Positions 52,361-62,395 are shown, counted from the stretch's first letter. The stretch is DNA of 64,000 nucleotides from JAOARY01 sp045345765 (GCA_045345765.1 CP148265.1:1054001-1118000), one strand, 5' to 3'. Notes: a model not told the origin generated them from the letters alone. Program-made: numbers and translations.

Positions 52361-53296
52361 ATGAACAATATTGGGGCAACTATCAAAAATAATAAATCAT
52401 TTGGTACATTATTAGTCTTTATATCTGCTTTAAGTTTTGGAACTATATCTTTATTTGCTAACCTTGCGTACAAAGAAGGGATTAGTATCGAAACATTATT
52501 ATTTATAAGGTTCTTTACAGGTGCTTTAATTTTATGGTGCTATATATTTCTAAAAAAAATTGATTTTAAAACAACAAAAAAACATTTAATTCATTTATTT
52601 ATGATTAGTATCTTAGGTTATGTTGGATGTACTTCGACTTTTTTTTATGCACTTAAATACATATCAAGCTCTTTAGCTACTATATTGTACTTTTGTTATC
52701 CCGTTATAATAATCCTTTATGAACTTATTTTTAAAAAAGATAATGTTAGTAGCAAAAAAATAGCATGTCTTATTTTAACTATGATTGGACTTATATTTAT
52801 AGTCAATCCATCTTCTAATAATTTTAATCTTTTAGGTGTTAGTTTGGCATTTTCATCTTCAATTTGTTATGCCTATTATTTTATAGGTAGTGATGAAACT
52901 CAAACTAAAAATATGGATCCAATTTTAATATCTACATATGTAATATCATTTTGTGCTTTATTTTATTTGACACAATGTTTAGTTATGCAAAAATCATTAG
53001 TTGCACCAAATTTTAATAGTTTCATATATGCTATTATTCTTACTTTTTTTTGTAGTTTGATTCCAATATATACTTTGGCTCTTGGAATCAAAATTGTAGG
53101 TGTTTCTAATGCTTCCTTAATAGGTGCTTTTGAACCTTTTTTTGTCGCTTTTTTAGGTATAATGTTTTTGGGCGAAAAATTAACTTTTAATTTGATTGTT
53201 GGAGGTATTTTAATAGTGTTTTCTATGGTTACACTCCAACTTCCATCAAATATTAAAAATTCAAATCAAAAAAATAAATTATCAAAAGCAAAATAA
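52361..53296 (+). CDS. EamA-family (DMT) transporter
   Basis: 311 residues with ten membrane helices formed by two EamA repeats (about 15-145 and 155-295). Signature stretches are ALSFGTISLFANLAYKEG at the start and GAFEPFFVAFLGIMFLGEKLT near the end. The family exports metabolites or amino acids. Substrate unknown. It starts at ATG behind GGGGGTG and stands alone. Confidence 0.9.
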   Translation: MNNIGATIKNNKSFGTLLVFISALSFGTISLFANLAYKEGISIETLLFIRFFTGALILWCYIFLKKIDFKTTKKHLIHLFMISILGYVGCTSTFFYALKYISSSLATILYFCYPVIIILYELIFKKDNVSSKKIACLILTMIGLIFIVNPSSNNFNLLGVSLAFSSSICYAYYFIGSDETQTKNMDPILISTYVISFCALFYLTQCLVMQKSLVAPNFNSFIYAIILTFFCSLIPIYTLALGIKIVGVSNASLIGAFEPFFVAFLGIMFLGEKLTFNLIVGGILIVFSMVTLQLPSNIKNSNQKNKLSKAK

Positions 53297-53422
53297 AATC
53301 ATTTCAATTCTTAAATTTTACTAATTAGTATTAAATTTATTGTTTTTGTAATATTCTTTTGCTATTATTATTAGGTGAATTGCATGATATTCATAAAATA
53401 ATATATATAAGGATGTGGTTTT

Positions 53423-55543
53423 TTGAAACAAAAATTTATAGCTTTAATACTTTTTAGTATTCTATTTTTTTATCCTTCATCTATAAATGCTCAAAATGTT
53501 TATGATGAAATCAAAGATGATTTAAAAACTTTCCCAAAAGAAATGCAATCTAGCTTTAAATTTGATGGACTTAGTCCTCAAAATTATGATTCAAAAGTTG
53601 ATGAAGAACTTTTAGAACTTAATGTTTTAGATATTTTAGCTTTTGATTTTGCATATAATTATTATGCGGTTCTTGACGATGATGATGAAAAATATGTAAA
53701 AGAAGTTTCTAAATTAGATAATATACTTAATTTTGATATGTTAAAGCATTTCAAAAACATTGTAACACTTAATATCTGTTCCTATTATGAAGATGTTTCT
53801 TTTCCTGATTTAAGTGATTTTAAGAATTTATCTCACGTGTATTTAACAGCTGTTAATCTTAATGATTTTAAGTTCATAAAAAATTGTACTCATATCGAGG
53901 ATTTTAAACTTTACAAAACTAATTTAGTAAATGGTGATTTAAGCTTTTTGGAGAATAATCAACTATTAGAATTGTCTTTAGTTGATACAAACCTTGAATT
54001 AGAAAATTTAAATTTCTTAAAAAACTCTAAAAAACTAGATTTTTTAACTATCAAAAATACTAAAGTAAAAAATTTGGATTCTTTAAATGAGTTTAAAAAT
54101 TTAACAACATTAGATTTAGCTGATTTGGATATTACCAATCTATCAGTAAATAATTTAGAAAATCTTTTTCTAAAAAATTGTAATATCAAAACAACTCCTA
54201 ATGATATTGATTTTGATAATTTATACAAAGTAGAATTAGATAATTGCAAAATATCTAATTTAGATTTTTTAAATAATTGTGCTTATTTAGAGGATTTAAT
54301 AATTAAAAATACTAATTTAAAGTCTTTTCCCGATTTATCAAATACAACTATCTTAGACTTAACTTTAGAAAATTGCAAATTTGATGATTTTAAAGATATA
54401 AGCAATTGTAATATTATAAATCTTAATATTAAAAACATGGATTTAAGTAATTTAGATTTTATAGATGAAATGACTTCTTTAGAATCTTTAAACATCTATA
54501 ATTCTAGTATTGATATTTCAAATATTAATAAACATATCAATAAAACCCTAGAATCTCTAAGCCTTAACTATGTAGAACTAAAAAATTCCAATAATATCTT
54601 AGATTTATCAAATTTTTATGATTTAAGCGCTCTAAATCTAAAAAACTTAGATTTTCATGAACTTCATTTAAATAAATATACAAATTCAACATCATTAATA
54701 GATTTAAGTAAATTGACTAAAGTAGGTATCAAAAAAGGCGATGGTCTCCCTATAGATTTTAAATACTATGATTATGATGAAAAAAAAGAATTTAAATCAG
54801 AACATACAATTCATTTTAAATTTGAAAATTTAGCCAATTTAACTGATTTTAAATTTTTAAATAAATATGATTATAAATTAGACCTATGTTTTGATAGTAT
54901 ACCTAATTTAAATTGGTCTGATTTGGACAAAAATAGAAATTACGAAATTCTAAGCATAGTTAATTCTCCAATAGATATCAATTTTTTAAATAATATTACT
55001 AGCATTCAATGGCTTTATCTCGAAGAATTAAATTTACAAACACTTGATATAAATAATACTAATGCTACATTTGAAGTAATTAATATTTATGATGTTCCTA
55101 ATTTAAAATCCGTAAAATTAAATGTAAAAACAGATGTATTAGAACAGTCCAATATTAGAATATCTTCCTGTAATGATTTGCAATCATTAGAATTAGATGT
55201 TGATGAGCTTTATCTACTTTATATTTCTGATTGTCCTAAATTTGAAAAAATAAATGAAAATAATAAAAAAATATTAGATATATGTACTATTAATTTAACC
55301 AATACAAAAATTAACAACTTTGATTTTATAGATATTATGCCCAATATATCTACAATTTATATTCAAAATGAAAATATAAATGGTTTTGATAAATTAAGTA
55401 CAATTTCTGATTTAAATACCTTAGATATAGATACAAATAATATAACAAAAGATCAAATAGAAAAACTAAAACAAATAAAAAATCTAAATTTTATATCAAT
55501 AAATGATACTCGTTATAAAGAAGAGTATAATTACGATTTTTAA
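53423..55543 (+). CDS. Secreted leucine-rich-repeat-like protein
   Basis: 706 residues starting at TTG (53423) behind AAGGATGTGG. Signal peptide about 1-24 (cleavage near SINAQ). Nearly the whole mature part is made of irregular units of 20-24 residues of the kind NLTTLDLADLDITNL, LEDLIIKNTNL and SLESLNIYNSSI, with Asn/Leu in LRR positions. About 20 units seem present. No C-terminal anchor, sortase motif or wall-binding domain is visible. Such proteins in other Gram-positives bind surface proteins, but no partner is known here. Very rich in Asn, Asp and Lys. A terminator overlaps the stop. Confidence 0.82.
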   Translation: MKQKFIALILFSILFFYPSSINAQNVYDEIKDDLKTFPKEMQSSFKFDGLSPQNYDSKVDEELLELNVLDILAFDFAYNYYAVLDDDDEKYVKEVSKLDNILNFDMLKHFKNIVTLNICSYYEDVSFPDLSDFKNLSHVYLTAVNLNDFKFIKNCTHIEDFKLYKTNLVNGDLSFLENNQLLELSLVDTNLELENLNFLKNSKKLDFLTIKNTKVKNLDSLNEFKNLTTLDLADLDITNLSVNNLENLFLKNCNIKTTPNDIDFDNLYKVELDNCKISNLDFLNNCAYLEDLIIKNTNLKSFPDLSNTTILDLTLENCKFDDFKDISNCNIINLNIKNMDLSNLDFIDEMTSLESLNIYNSSIDISNINKHINKTLESLSLNYVELKNSNNILDLSNFYDLSALNLKNLDFHELHLNKYTNSTSLIDLSKLTKVGIKKGDGLPIDFKYYDYDEKKEFKSEHTIHFKFENLANLTDFKFLNKYDYKLDLCFDSIPNLNWSDLDKNRNYEILSIVNSPIDINFLNNITSIQWLYLEELNLQTLDINNTNATFEVINIYDVPNLKSVKLNVKTDVLEQSNIRISSCNDLQSLELDVDELYLLYISDCPKFEKINENNKKILDICTINLTNTKINNFDFIDIMPNISTIYIQNENINGFDKLSTISDLNTLDIDTNNITKDQIEKLKQIKNLNFISINDTRYKEEYNYDF

Positions 55544-55570
55544 CAAATCGTAATTATATTTTTTTTATTC
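55529..55570. terminator. Terminator overlapping the LRR gene stop
   Basis: A perfect 11-bp stem AATTACGATTT / AAATCGTAATT with a 5-base loop, followed by ATATTTTTTTT. The stop codon is in the loop. Confidence 0.9.
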
Positions 55571-55571
55571 A

Positions 55572-56093
55572 TTAGTCCAAATTAATAAAAAACCTTTTAG
55601 TAATTCCACCATTGACTTCTAATTCATTCTCAAATACACCATTATTTGATTCAATAGTTTTTTGACTTGCTATATTATCCTTATTACAAGTTATAAGGAC
55701 ATTTTTGATATTCAATTTCTTACAGTCCAAAAGTGCTAACCTCAGCATTTCTTTTGCATAGCCCTTTCTTCTTTCATCATAAATTACACTATATCCAATA
55801 TGTCCACCCAGTTTTTTTAAAGCTTCATTTAATCTATGCCTTATTTGAATCATTCCAATAAGTTTATCATCTGATTTTCTTATAGCCATATAAGTAGTTG
55901 CTGGTACAAGACCTTCTAACATAGTTTCTTCTTTTTGATTTAATATTACATCTCTAATCCAGTCTTCAACTCTATTAGCCTCTGCTAAACCAAATGCCCC
56001 TGCTATACTTTCATCTCTTTGTATAAATATTTTTTTATAATTTGATATTTGTTCTTCATATTCCTTGCTTGGTATTTTAAGTTCAATACACAT
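55572..56093 (-). CDS. GNAT N-acetyltransferase
   Basis: 173 residues, one GNAT domain of the larger (YjdJ/RimJ-like) kind. Acetyl-CoA-binding motif: VIYDERRKGYAKEMLRLAL, followed by LITCNKDNIASQKTIESNNG. Upstream is IRHRLNEALKKLGGHIGYSV. Cytoplasmic; the substrate is unknown. It converges with the LRR gene and is preceded by AGGGGTG. Confidence 0.9.
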   Translation of the reverse strand: MCIELKIPSKEYEEQISNYKKIFIQRDESIAGAFGLAEANRVEDWIRDVILNQKEETMLEGLVPATTYMAIRKSDDKLIGMIQIRHRLNEALKKLGGHIGYSVIYDERRKGYAKEMLRLALLDCKKLNIKNVLITCNKDNIASQKTIESNNGVFENELEVNGGITKRFFINLD

Positions 56094-56261
56094 AATAACA
56101 CCCCTTTTTTCTAAATATTTTTACTATTGTAACAAAATTTTATTTTTATGTAAATATAAATTTTTAATAACTCTCAATTTTTATATTCAAATAGCTCAAG
56201 TCTAAATAAATAACATTTTATTAATCTAAATTTGTAAAAATATTTATGAAAATATATTAAA

Positions 56262-56308
56262 CAAAAAAAAGTTTATCAAAAATAATTTTTGATAAACCCT
56301 TATTTTTA
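56262..56308 (-). terminator. Terminator of the DUF418 gene
   Basis: Perfect stem GTTTATCAAAAA / TTTTTGATAAAC with a 3-base loop. Minus-strand readout continues with TTTTTTTTG. Confidence 0.9.
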
Positions 56309-56312
56309 TTTT

Positions 56313-57383
56313 TTAACTTAATTTTCTCATAACAAGTTCCAATGGTCCTCTTTTAAAAAATTTAAGCCAATTATGTGAAAAGACAGTCATCAAGACAAAG
56401 ACAATTAAGGAAAGTAATATAACGAACCCTTCATCTCTATAACTCAGTTTGTCTATTACAAAAAACAATCCAAGAACAATAACACAATGTATAAAATAAT
56501 GCGTTAATGCCATCTGACCTGTTGCTACCAAAGCTTTAAATATCTTTGATTTTTTTAAATACTTTGATATAAGTACACAAAAACATATAAAACTTATAGC
56601 CCAACTAGCACCCGATACTATATAAAAAACAGTAGGATTTAGAGGTTTTGTGTCAAACAAATATACTATTAATTGTGAATAATTATTAAGATTTATAATT
56701 GAATATGATATAAATTCAGTTAATATCCCTATTATTAATGTCTTTGATGCTATATTCTTTATTAAAATTTCATCATAAAAATTAATTCTTCCAAATAAAA
56801 TACCTATTAAAAAGAAGCTAAACCAAGGAAAAATAGGATGATATCCATTAAAAAATAAATTTCTAGTAAATCCTTTTAAAGTATTAAAATCTTTATATAA
56901 AGTAAAATTATTATTCCATCCAGTTGTATAATCCATATTTATTTGGAAAATTGTCGAAATTATAAGTATTAGAATTATAGAAATTAATATAAACTTCTTA
57001 TCTTTGTACAAAAAAAATATAGTTAAAAGCATGTAAACACCATAATAATGAAGTATATCAGCATTCCAATCAAAACCTAAGTACAACCACATACCAAAAA
57101 CAAATAAAAATAATGATCTTTTAATCAATCTTTTATTTATTTTTTTTCTCAATTCTTTGGATTTACTTTCAAGCGCCTTTTTACTCATAAGACTAATTCC
57201 AACACCTGCAAGAATTAAAAACACCGATGCCGCTCTACCTTCAAATAAACTTATAAAGTCATTAAAAAATAGATTCCATTCACAACCCTTAGTAAAAACT
57301 ATCTTATAATTCACAAGCATCATACCAAAAATCGCAAATGCCCGTGCAAAATCAAATCCATCTATTCTACTTGATTTGTCCAT
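56313..57383 (-). CDS. DUF418-domain membrane protein (YeiB-like)
   Basis: 356 residues from ATG 57383, chosen over TTG 57395 because GGAGG overlaps that frame. Ten or so membrane helices. The N-terminal RIDGFDFARAFAIFGMMLVNY is the acyltransferase-3-like opening found in YeiB/DUF418, and the C-terminal part has GQMALTHYFIHCVI and a final FKRGPLELVMRKLS, the DUF418 signature GPLEWLWR-like. The role in lipid or surface-polymer modification is only suspected. It is separate from the LacI gene upstream by about 170 bases. Confidence 0.88.
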   Translation of the reverse strand: MDKSSRIDGFDFARAFAIFGMMLVNYKIVFTKGCEWNLFFNDFISLFEGRAASVFLILAGVGISLMSKKALESKSKELRKKINKRLIKRSLFLFVFGMWLYLGFDWNADILHYYGVYMLLTIFFLYKDKKFILISIILILIISTIFQINMDYTTGWNNNFTLYKDFNTLKGFTRNLFFNGYHPIFPWFSFFLIGILFGRINFYDEILIKNIASKTLIIGILTEFISYSIINLNNYSQLIVYLFDTKPLNPTVFYIVSGASWAISFICFCVLISKYLKKSKIFKALVATGQMALTHYFIHCVIVLGLFFVIDKLSYRDEGFVILLSLIVFVLMTVFSHNWLKFFKRGPLELVMRKLS

Positions 57384-57530
57384 TATTTCCTCCAAAAATA
57401 TAAATCTCTTTATTTATATCGTTAAAAAATAATTTTTTTTTAAACTATTTTTTATTATTAATTATACTCTTTGAATTTCAAATAAAACATTTTATTAAAT
57501 ATTTTAAATCTAAATTTCTTTTTAAGCAAT

Positions 57531-57558
57531 AAAAAAACCTCTGATAAGAGGATTTTTA
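57531..57558 (-). terminator. Terminator of the LacI-type regulator gene
   Basis: Stem AAACCTCT / AGAGGATTT-like with a GATA loop at the 3' end of the regulator gene. Minus-strand T-run TTTTTTT follows. Confidence 0.75.
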
Positions 57559-58557
57559 TTGTTTTTTTACACTTTCTCTTTTTATTAATTTGTAACCTAT
57601 CAAAATATCTTCATTTTGTTGATCTTTATTAATTATTTTTTTCAATATCAAATCGGACGCACTTATTCCCGAATTATAATAATCAAATCTTATTGTTGTA
57701 AGACTAGGAGAAAATATATGAGATATTTCCATATCATCAATAGATATAATGGATACATCATTAGGAACATTTAATTTTATTTCTTTTAAATATTTTATTG
57801 CACCAAAAGCTAGTCTATCAGTTGCTGCAAATATAGCAGTTGGAAATTCACTAGACTTACTAAAAATCTCCTTAGTTTGTTCATATCCCGATTTCATATC
57901 AAAATAACCTTTTGCTATATATTCATCATTTATATCTATATTATTTTCTTTTAGAGTTTGTATATAACCCTCTTTTCTTTTCCTTGCAATTATTGACTTG
58001 TGCTTATTAAAACCTATGTACGCAATTTTCTTATGCTCTTTTGATATCAAATATTTTACGACTTCTTTTGAGGCCTCCAAATCTTTAAATAATACTGATG
58101 AAGCCTTTATCTCTTCATTTATTTGCCCCATTAAAACAAGAGGTATATTTAAATTATTTAACACTTCTATATGTTTCTTTGTGATTACGGTTGGAAAAAA
58201 TATAATTCCATCAACATATTTTTTCTTAAAAATATTAAGATATTTAAACTCTTCATCCATACTTTCTCTAGAACTAGCTAATAAAATATCATAACCCTCT
58301 TCATTTAGTTTATCCATAATTCCTTCTGTAATTTTTGAAAAAGTATCTATCCCAACTTTAGGAAATATAACGCCTATTAATTTTGTCTTTTTGGTTACCA
58401 ATTCTCTTGCTATTAAATTTGGCGTATAACCCGTTTCTTTCAAAACTTTCTGAACTTTTTTTCGAAGTTTTTCACTAACAAGTTCTGGGTTATTTATAAC
58501 TCTTGATACTGTTGCTTTTGACACATCTGCCAAACTAGCAATATCTTTCATATTCAT
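57556..58557 (-). CDS. LacI-family transcriptional regulator
   Basis: 333 residues from ATG 58557, five codons inside the longest frame, as the GGAGG site requires. The helix-turn-helix and hinge are MKDIASLADVSKATVSRVINN and ELVTKKTKLIGVI. The rest is a periplasmic-binding-protein-like ligand domain with ATDRLAFGAIKYLKE and SIDDMEISHIFSPSLTTIRFD, as in CcpA/RbsR types. Ligand unknown, likely a sugar. A LacI-type palindrome sits 28 bases ahead of its start, pointing to autoregulation. No sugar genes are adjacent. Confidence 0.92.
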   Translation of the reverse strand: MNMKDIASLADVSKATVSRVINNPELVSEKLRKKVQKVLKETGYTPNLIARELVTKKTKLIGVIFPKVGIDTFSKITEGIMDKLNEEGYDILLASSRESMDEEFKYLNIFKKKYVDGIIFFPTVITKKHIEVLNNLNIPLVLMGQINEEIKASSVLFKDLEASKEVVKYLISKEHKKIAYIGFNKHKSIIARKRKEGYIQTLKENNIDINDEYIAKGYFDMKSGYEQTKEIFSKSSEFPTAIFAATDRLAFGAIKYLKEIKLNVPNDVSIISIDDMEISHIFSPSLTTIRFDYYNSGISASDLILKKIINKDQQNEDILIGYKLIKRESVKKQ

Positions 58558-58585
58558 AAGTTTTTCCTCCAAATATGTTGTTTTT

Positions 58586-58597
58586 GAAACCGTTTTC
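58586..58597 (-). promoter_or_regulatory. LacI-type operator
   Basis: GAAACCGTTTTC, a near-palindrome with the central CG pair typical of LacI-family sites. It lies 28 bases upstream of the regulator's start. Confidence 0.7.
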
Positions 58598-58818
58598 TAT
58601 TTTTATTATATAAAAATTTTTTTTATCCGTAAAGATTTTAATTGTTACGTTTTAGGTATATATTTTTAATATTTTTTAATAATACTTATTATTAATTGTA
58701 TTTTTATAAGCAAAAAAATAAAGGTAAATAATAAATATACTCTACCCTTATTTTACTCTAAAATATTAAATTTTTTTATAGTTAATATTTATAATAATCA
58801 CCAATTGCATTGATATTA

Positions 58819-59955
58819 TTATATATATCTACTGTCTTCGCCTAAAAATACTTTTAACTCTTCATCATTTAAATTTTCTAAAAGCAATAATTCCTCATAT
58901 GGATTATCCATACCTAGAAGTTTTCCAAAGGCAGGCTCTGTCTTTAATCCATTTTTCTTTAACTCAATTATCTGTTCCTTAAACTCCAGATTCAAAAGAT
59001 TTAATATCCTATGTTCTATAATCATATGTCTGTAACCATTAGTTTTTTTGCTATCTAATTTTGATGAATATATTTCTATTTCCATATCAGAAATAAAGAA
59101 ATTACAAATCATAATTTGTTTTTCTTCATCAAACTTTATTTTAAAATTTTTGAATTTCGAAAAATTTTCTTTTAATAATTTTTTAAACTCAAAAAAATCA
59201 TCTACCTTACATACAATATCTAAATCACTTGTATCAGTATCTATATCTATTGGTATTGTTCCAACAAGTACAGGTTGATATTCTTTTAATATTTTAAATA
59301 TATTTATATCTCTTAAAATTTCATAACTTATGATTTGTTTTTCATTTCCATATTTTAAATACCCTATACCTTCAAAAATATTTTGTGCATCAATCCTTTG
59401 CTTCCATATCAATAATTTCATATATTTTCTAATATTTAATATCAAAAACAATCTTATTGCAAGCACCAAATACATGTATGCCCAATCAACTACGAAACTT
59501 GCGATAAAAATTATTGAAGATAAATTAAATAATAAAATCAAACTTATTTTTAATATTAAATAATATCTAAGTCTTTTAGTGATAACTTCGCAAAATGAAC
59601 CTAATTCTTCTACTTTTAATGCATCTATTAATCCTCTAATAATAAAGTAAAACAAAAATAACTCTAAAATCATATTTATATTTACAAGTATATCACCATG
59701 GATAATGAATTTACCTGATATATCTGAATTATCTTTACTTTGTATAAGTAAAATAATATGTATTGATGCCAATAATAATGCTATTATTTTTGCAATTTTA
59801 AAGTTTTTATTTTTATATTCAGTATATAAATTTTTTACTGCAAAAAGTATAATCAAAAAACCAAATTGTACATGTATAATATCCGTCCTACTTAGTGTTG
59901 TACCAATACCCGTAAGCAATGTTCCCAAAAGTAAAGTCCAATAAGTACTCTTCAT
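58819..59955 (-). CDS. Membrane protein fused to a nucleotidyltransferase-like (DUF4269) domain
   Basis: 378 residues. Residues 1 to about 190 hold five or six membrane helices. The C-terminal about 185 residues match the DUF4269 type nucleotidyltransferase fold: VGTIPIDIDTDTSDLDIVCKV has the G-T...DxD pattern (Asp in SDLDIV), followed by NFFISDMEIEIYSSK with a third acidic residue and a VLL-like core EHRILNLL. DUF4269 is usually a soluble protein of about 180 residues, so the membrane anchor is unusual. It directly follows the next gene (its start ATG touches the preceding stop TAA), so both are translated together. Confidence 0.72.
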   Translation of the reverse strand: MKSTYWTLLLGTLLTGIGTTLSRTDIIHVQFGFLIILFAVKNLYTEYKNKNFKIAKIIALLLASIHIILLIQSKDNSDISGKFIIHGDILVNINMILELFLFYFIIRGLIDALKVEELGSFCEVITKRLRYYLILKISLILLFNLSSIIFIASFVVDWAYMYLVLAIRLFLILNIRKYMKLLIWKQRIDAQNIFEGIGYLKYGNEKQIISYEILRDINIFKILKEYQPVLVGTIPIDIDTDTSDLDIVCKVDDFFEFKKLLKENFSKFKNFKIKFDEEKQIMICNFFISDMEIEIYSSKLDSKKTNGYRHMIIEHRILNLLNLEFKEQIIELKKNGLKTEPAFGKLLGMDNPYEELLLLENLNDEELKVFLGEDSRYI

Positions 59956-60861
59956 TTATATACTCCCCCTTAATTTTAAATATCTATAGATTTTTCTATC
60001 ATCAAAAATAGGAACTCTATATTCTAAATTATAGGGATTATAAATTAATTCATATGTACCCATTGATTTTTGTTGACCGTTTTTTGTTTTATAATGTATT
60101 TGAGGTCTTATTTCATAAAATGTATATTCAAACAAAATATTTTTATGAGGTTTAAATTCATGATTAAGCTTAAATTGTTCACCCATTTTTAGTTTTTTGT
60201 TCAAATTTGTTAAATCTTTTATTTTTTCTTCACCAAAAGATGTTTCTAATACTTTATCAATTTCTTTTAGATTTCCATAATCAATCTTATTTATTGTTAA
60301 ATCTCTACTTGCAGTCACTCTAAATTCATAATAATCATTTTCGTTAAAATGTCCATTATATATAATATCTTCATTTTTATTATTATAAATAATTATCTGA
60401 CCTAAATTAATTTCTAACTCCTTATTATTATCCAATGTAACTATAATATTATTTAATTCTAATTCTTCAAATTTGCCATAAACTCTTGAAAAATCAATAT
60501 CTAAATATAAATCTCTTGCTTCAAATCTTCTATAATTTTTAATCTTATCATTTAATGATAAATCTTTTTTTGGGATTTCTTCTTCAAAAGATTTATGTAG
60601 ATCTACTTTTATTTTTGGTTCTTCTTTGAATTTAATATCTGTAATTTTATATGGATATGATTTTTCAACAATATATTTCATATTGAAATTTTTAATTTGA
60701 TATTTTTGATTATCAAAATCCTTTGTTAAATCTCTTTGCATATAAATTTTTAAAAATACTGGTTCTTCTAATTTTGAATTTAGCTTGATATTAATATTCA
60801 AAACTAAAGTAATAAGTATTAATAATAGCCCTATTTTTACAATTTTTTTGTTAAAATCCAT
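59956..60861 (-). CDS. Membrane-anchored extracytoplasmic protein, unknown
   Basis: 301 residues. One N-terminal membrane helix (about 8-26), the rest polar and rich in Lys, Glu and Asp with beta-strand pattern (LYLDIDFSRVYGKFEELELNNIIV, FRVTASRDLTINKIDYG). No domain recognised. It is upstream of and translationally coupled to the membrane-nucleotidyltransferase gene. The pair probably forms one functional unit at the membrane. Confidence 0.7.
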   Translation of the reverse strand: MDFNKKIVKIGLLLILITLVLNINIKLNSKLEEPVFLKIYMQRDLTKDFDNQKYQIKNFNMKYIVEKSYPYKITDIKFKEEPKIKVDLHKSFEEEIPKKDLSLNDKIKNYRRFEARDLYLDIDFSRVYGKFEELELNNIIVTLDNNKELEINLGQIIIYNNKNEDIIYNGHFNENDYYEFRVTASRDLTINKIDYGNLKEIDKVLETSFGEEKIKDLTNLNKKLKMGEQFKLNHEFKPHKNILFEYTFYEIRPQIHYKTKNGQQKSMGTYELIYNPYNLEYRVPIFDDRKIYRYLKLRGSI

Positions 60862-61042
60862 CTTACACCTCTTTTGTTAATTTTCATAAAAGTAATTTTT
60901 GTACTTTTTATGGAATATTTATTTTAACATATTTTAAATATCAAGTATATTAACAAATCAGAAAAATTACAATTCTGTAATTTGATATATTACTAATTTA
61001 TACTTATAATTTTATTAAAATATATTTATTTGGGGGAATTTT

Positions 61043-61774
61043 ATGTTTGAATCAAATTTTTCAAATGCAGTCAATATTATAGATAAATCAGAAACAAAAT
61101 CAGGTGGAATTTTCGAAATAATGGAATATAAAGAATCAAGATATAATGGTGCTAAATTAAGACAAGTTAGAATAAAACTTAATGATAGTGGAATACTAGC
61201 TCAACCAAGAGATTTGCAATTCATGAAAGGTCCTATTCACATTGGAACTCAAATAACAGCTAGTAATTTTTGGGGTTCAATAGGAACAGGAGAGAGTTCT
61301 TTTACATCTCATTATTCAGGAAAATATGGAGAAATCTATTTAGATCCATCATTTAAACATTTTTATATGATGGAATTATTAGATGAATCTATAATACTTT
61401 CTGATGGAATGTTTTATTGTTGTGAAGACACTATTGATGTATCTGTTCATACTAATAAAGACTGCGCTGTTGGACTTTTTAAAGGTGATGGATTTAAACA
61501 ACCTAAACTAAGTGGTACAGGTGTTGCAGTGTTGGAAAGCAAAGTACCTTTTGAAGAAATATTAATATACCCATTAAATAATGAAACCCTAAGTGTTGAT
61601 GGTGATTTTGTAATACTTACAAGAGGAGATATACATCTAAGAATAGAAAAATCCAAAAACGAAGGATTTTTAAGTATTTATAACGGCACTGGTGAAGTTT
61701 GGATTGCTCCAACAAAGCACCGTCCTATCTCTAATTTCAATATAAATGTTAATGTTAATCCTACAAATACTTAA
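61043..61774 (+). CDS. AIM24 family protein, copy 1
   Basis: 243 residues forming a beta-rich AIM24/TIGR00266-like fold. Signature stretches: QFMKGPIHIGT, LDPSFKHFYMMELLDESIILSDGMFYCCEDTI and GLFKGDGFKQPKLSGTGVAVLES, and a C-terminal TGEVWIAPT. No signal peptide or membrane helix. Bacterial AIM24 proteins are of unknown function and some relate to membrane stress. About 70-75 percent identical by eye to the gene at 62396. ATG start at 61043 behind GGGGG. Confidence 0.85.
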   Translation: MFESNFSNAVNIIDKSETKSGGIFEIMEYKESRYNGAKLRQVRIKLNDSGILAQPRDLQFMKGPIHIGTQITASNFWGSIGTGESSFTSHYSGKYGEIYLDPSFKHFYMMELLDESIILSDGMFYCCEDTIDVSVHTNKDCAVGLFKGDGFKQPKLSGTGVAVLESKVPFEEILIYPLNNETLSVDGDFVILTRGDIHLRIEKSKNEGFLSIYNGTGEVWIAPTKHRPISNFNINVNVNPTNT

Positions 61775-61856
61775 TATATAAGCCTAATTTCTAATATTTA
61801 ATTTCCAATATTGATATTAGAAATTTTTCAAAATATAAAAAAAATAATAAACCAAA

Positions 61857-61915
61857 TAAAAAGAGAGGGCTATGAAATATTTTATTTTTATTATTTCGAT
61901 TGCCCTCTCTTTTTA
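61857..61915. terminator. Bidirectional terminator between AIM24 copy 1 and DUF5713-like gene
   Basis: A 12-bp stem AAAAGAGAGGGC / GCCCTCTCTTTT with a long AT-rich loop that can pair partly. A- and T-runs on both sides. Confidence 0.88.
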
Positions 61916-61924
61916 TTTATATTT

Positions 61925-62230
61925 TTACCAATCTCTATTTCTTATTGCCGTTTCTATATCAATATCTATTTGATACTCTTTTAATAAAACATATACACTA
62001 TCTGCAATATCTTCTCTTGCCATAGTTTCTATTTCACTACCAGCCTCATTTAGTTCTTCATCAATATCATTTATAGCTTCTGTCATCTTATCTAACTCTG
62101 CTTGAATTTTTTTAGCGTCCTTATTACCAGCTTTTAAAAATTCTTCGACTTTTTCAATTTCAGCTTTAATTTTATCAACTAAGTAATTTGGAAAATAATC
62201 ATCTTTGTACATCATATCTAATCTATGCAT
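61925..62230 (-). CDS. DUF5713-like small acidic protein
   Basis: 101 residues, no signal or membrane segment, acidic helical. The opening (MMYKDDYFPNYLVDKIKAEIEKVEEFL) resembles the DUF5713 start YFPxxLVDKIK. Contains a tail IDIETAIRNRDW. Function unknown. It lies between two AIM24 paralogues on the opposite strand and has a good GGGGTG site. Confidence 0.68.
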   Translation of the reverse strand: MHRLDMMYKDDYFPNYLVDKIKAEIEKVEEFLKAGNKDAKKIQAELDKMTEAINDIDEELNEAGSEIETMAREDIADSVYVLLKEYQIDIDIETAIRNRDW

Positions 62231-62395
62231 AATCCACCCCTTATTTACTTATTTCTATTATCATATCGGCATTTATATTATCCTCTTAATATCTGATATA
62301 TCTATCATTCTTAGATGTATAAAAATATCTTATTTGATATATTTTTAATTTATATTTATAATTTAATTAAAAATATATTTATTGGGGAGGATTTT

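Noticed and set aside
62315..62395. Hydrophobic N-terminal extension of AIM24 copy 2
   Set aside because: The paralogue starts at the equivalent of 62396, where GGGGAGGA is correctly placed. The extension is AT-rich leader sequence.
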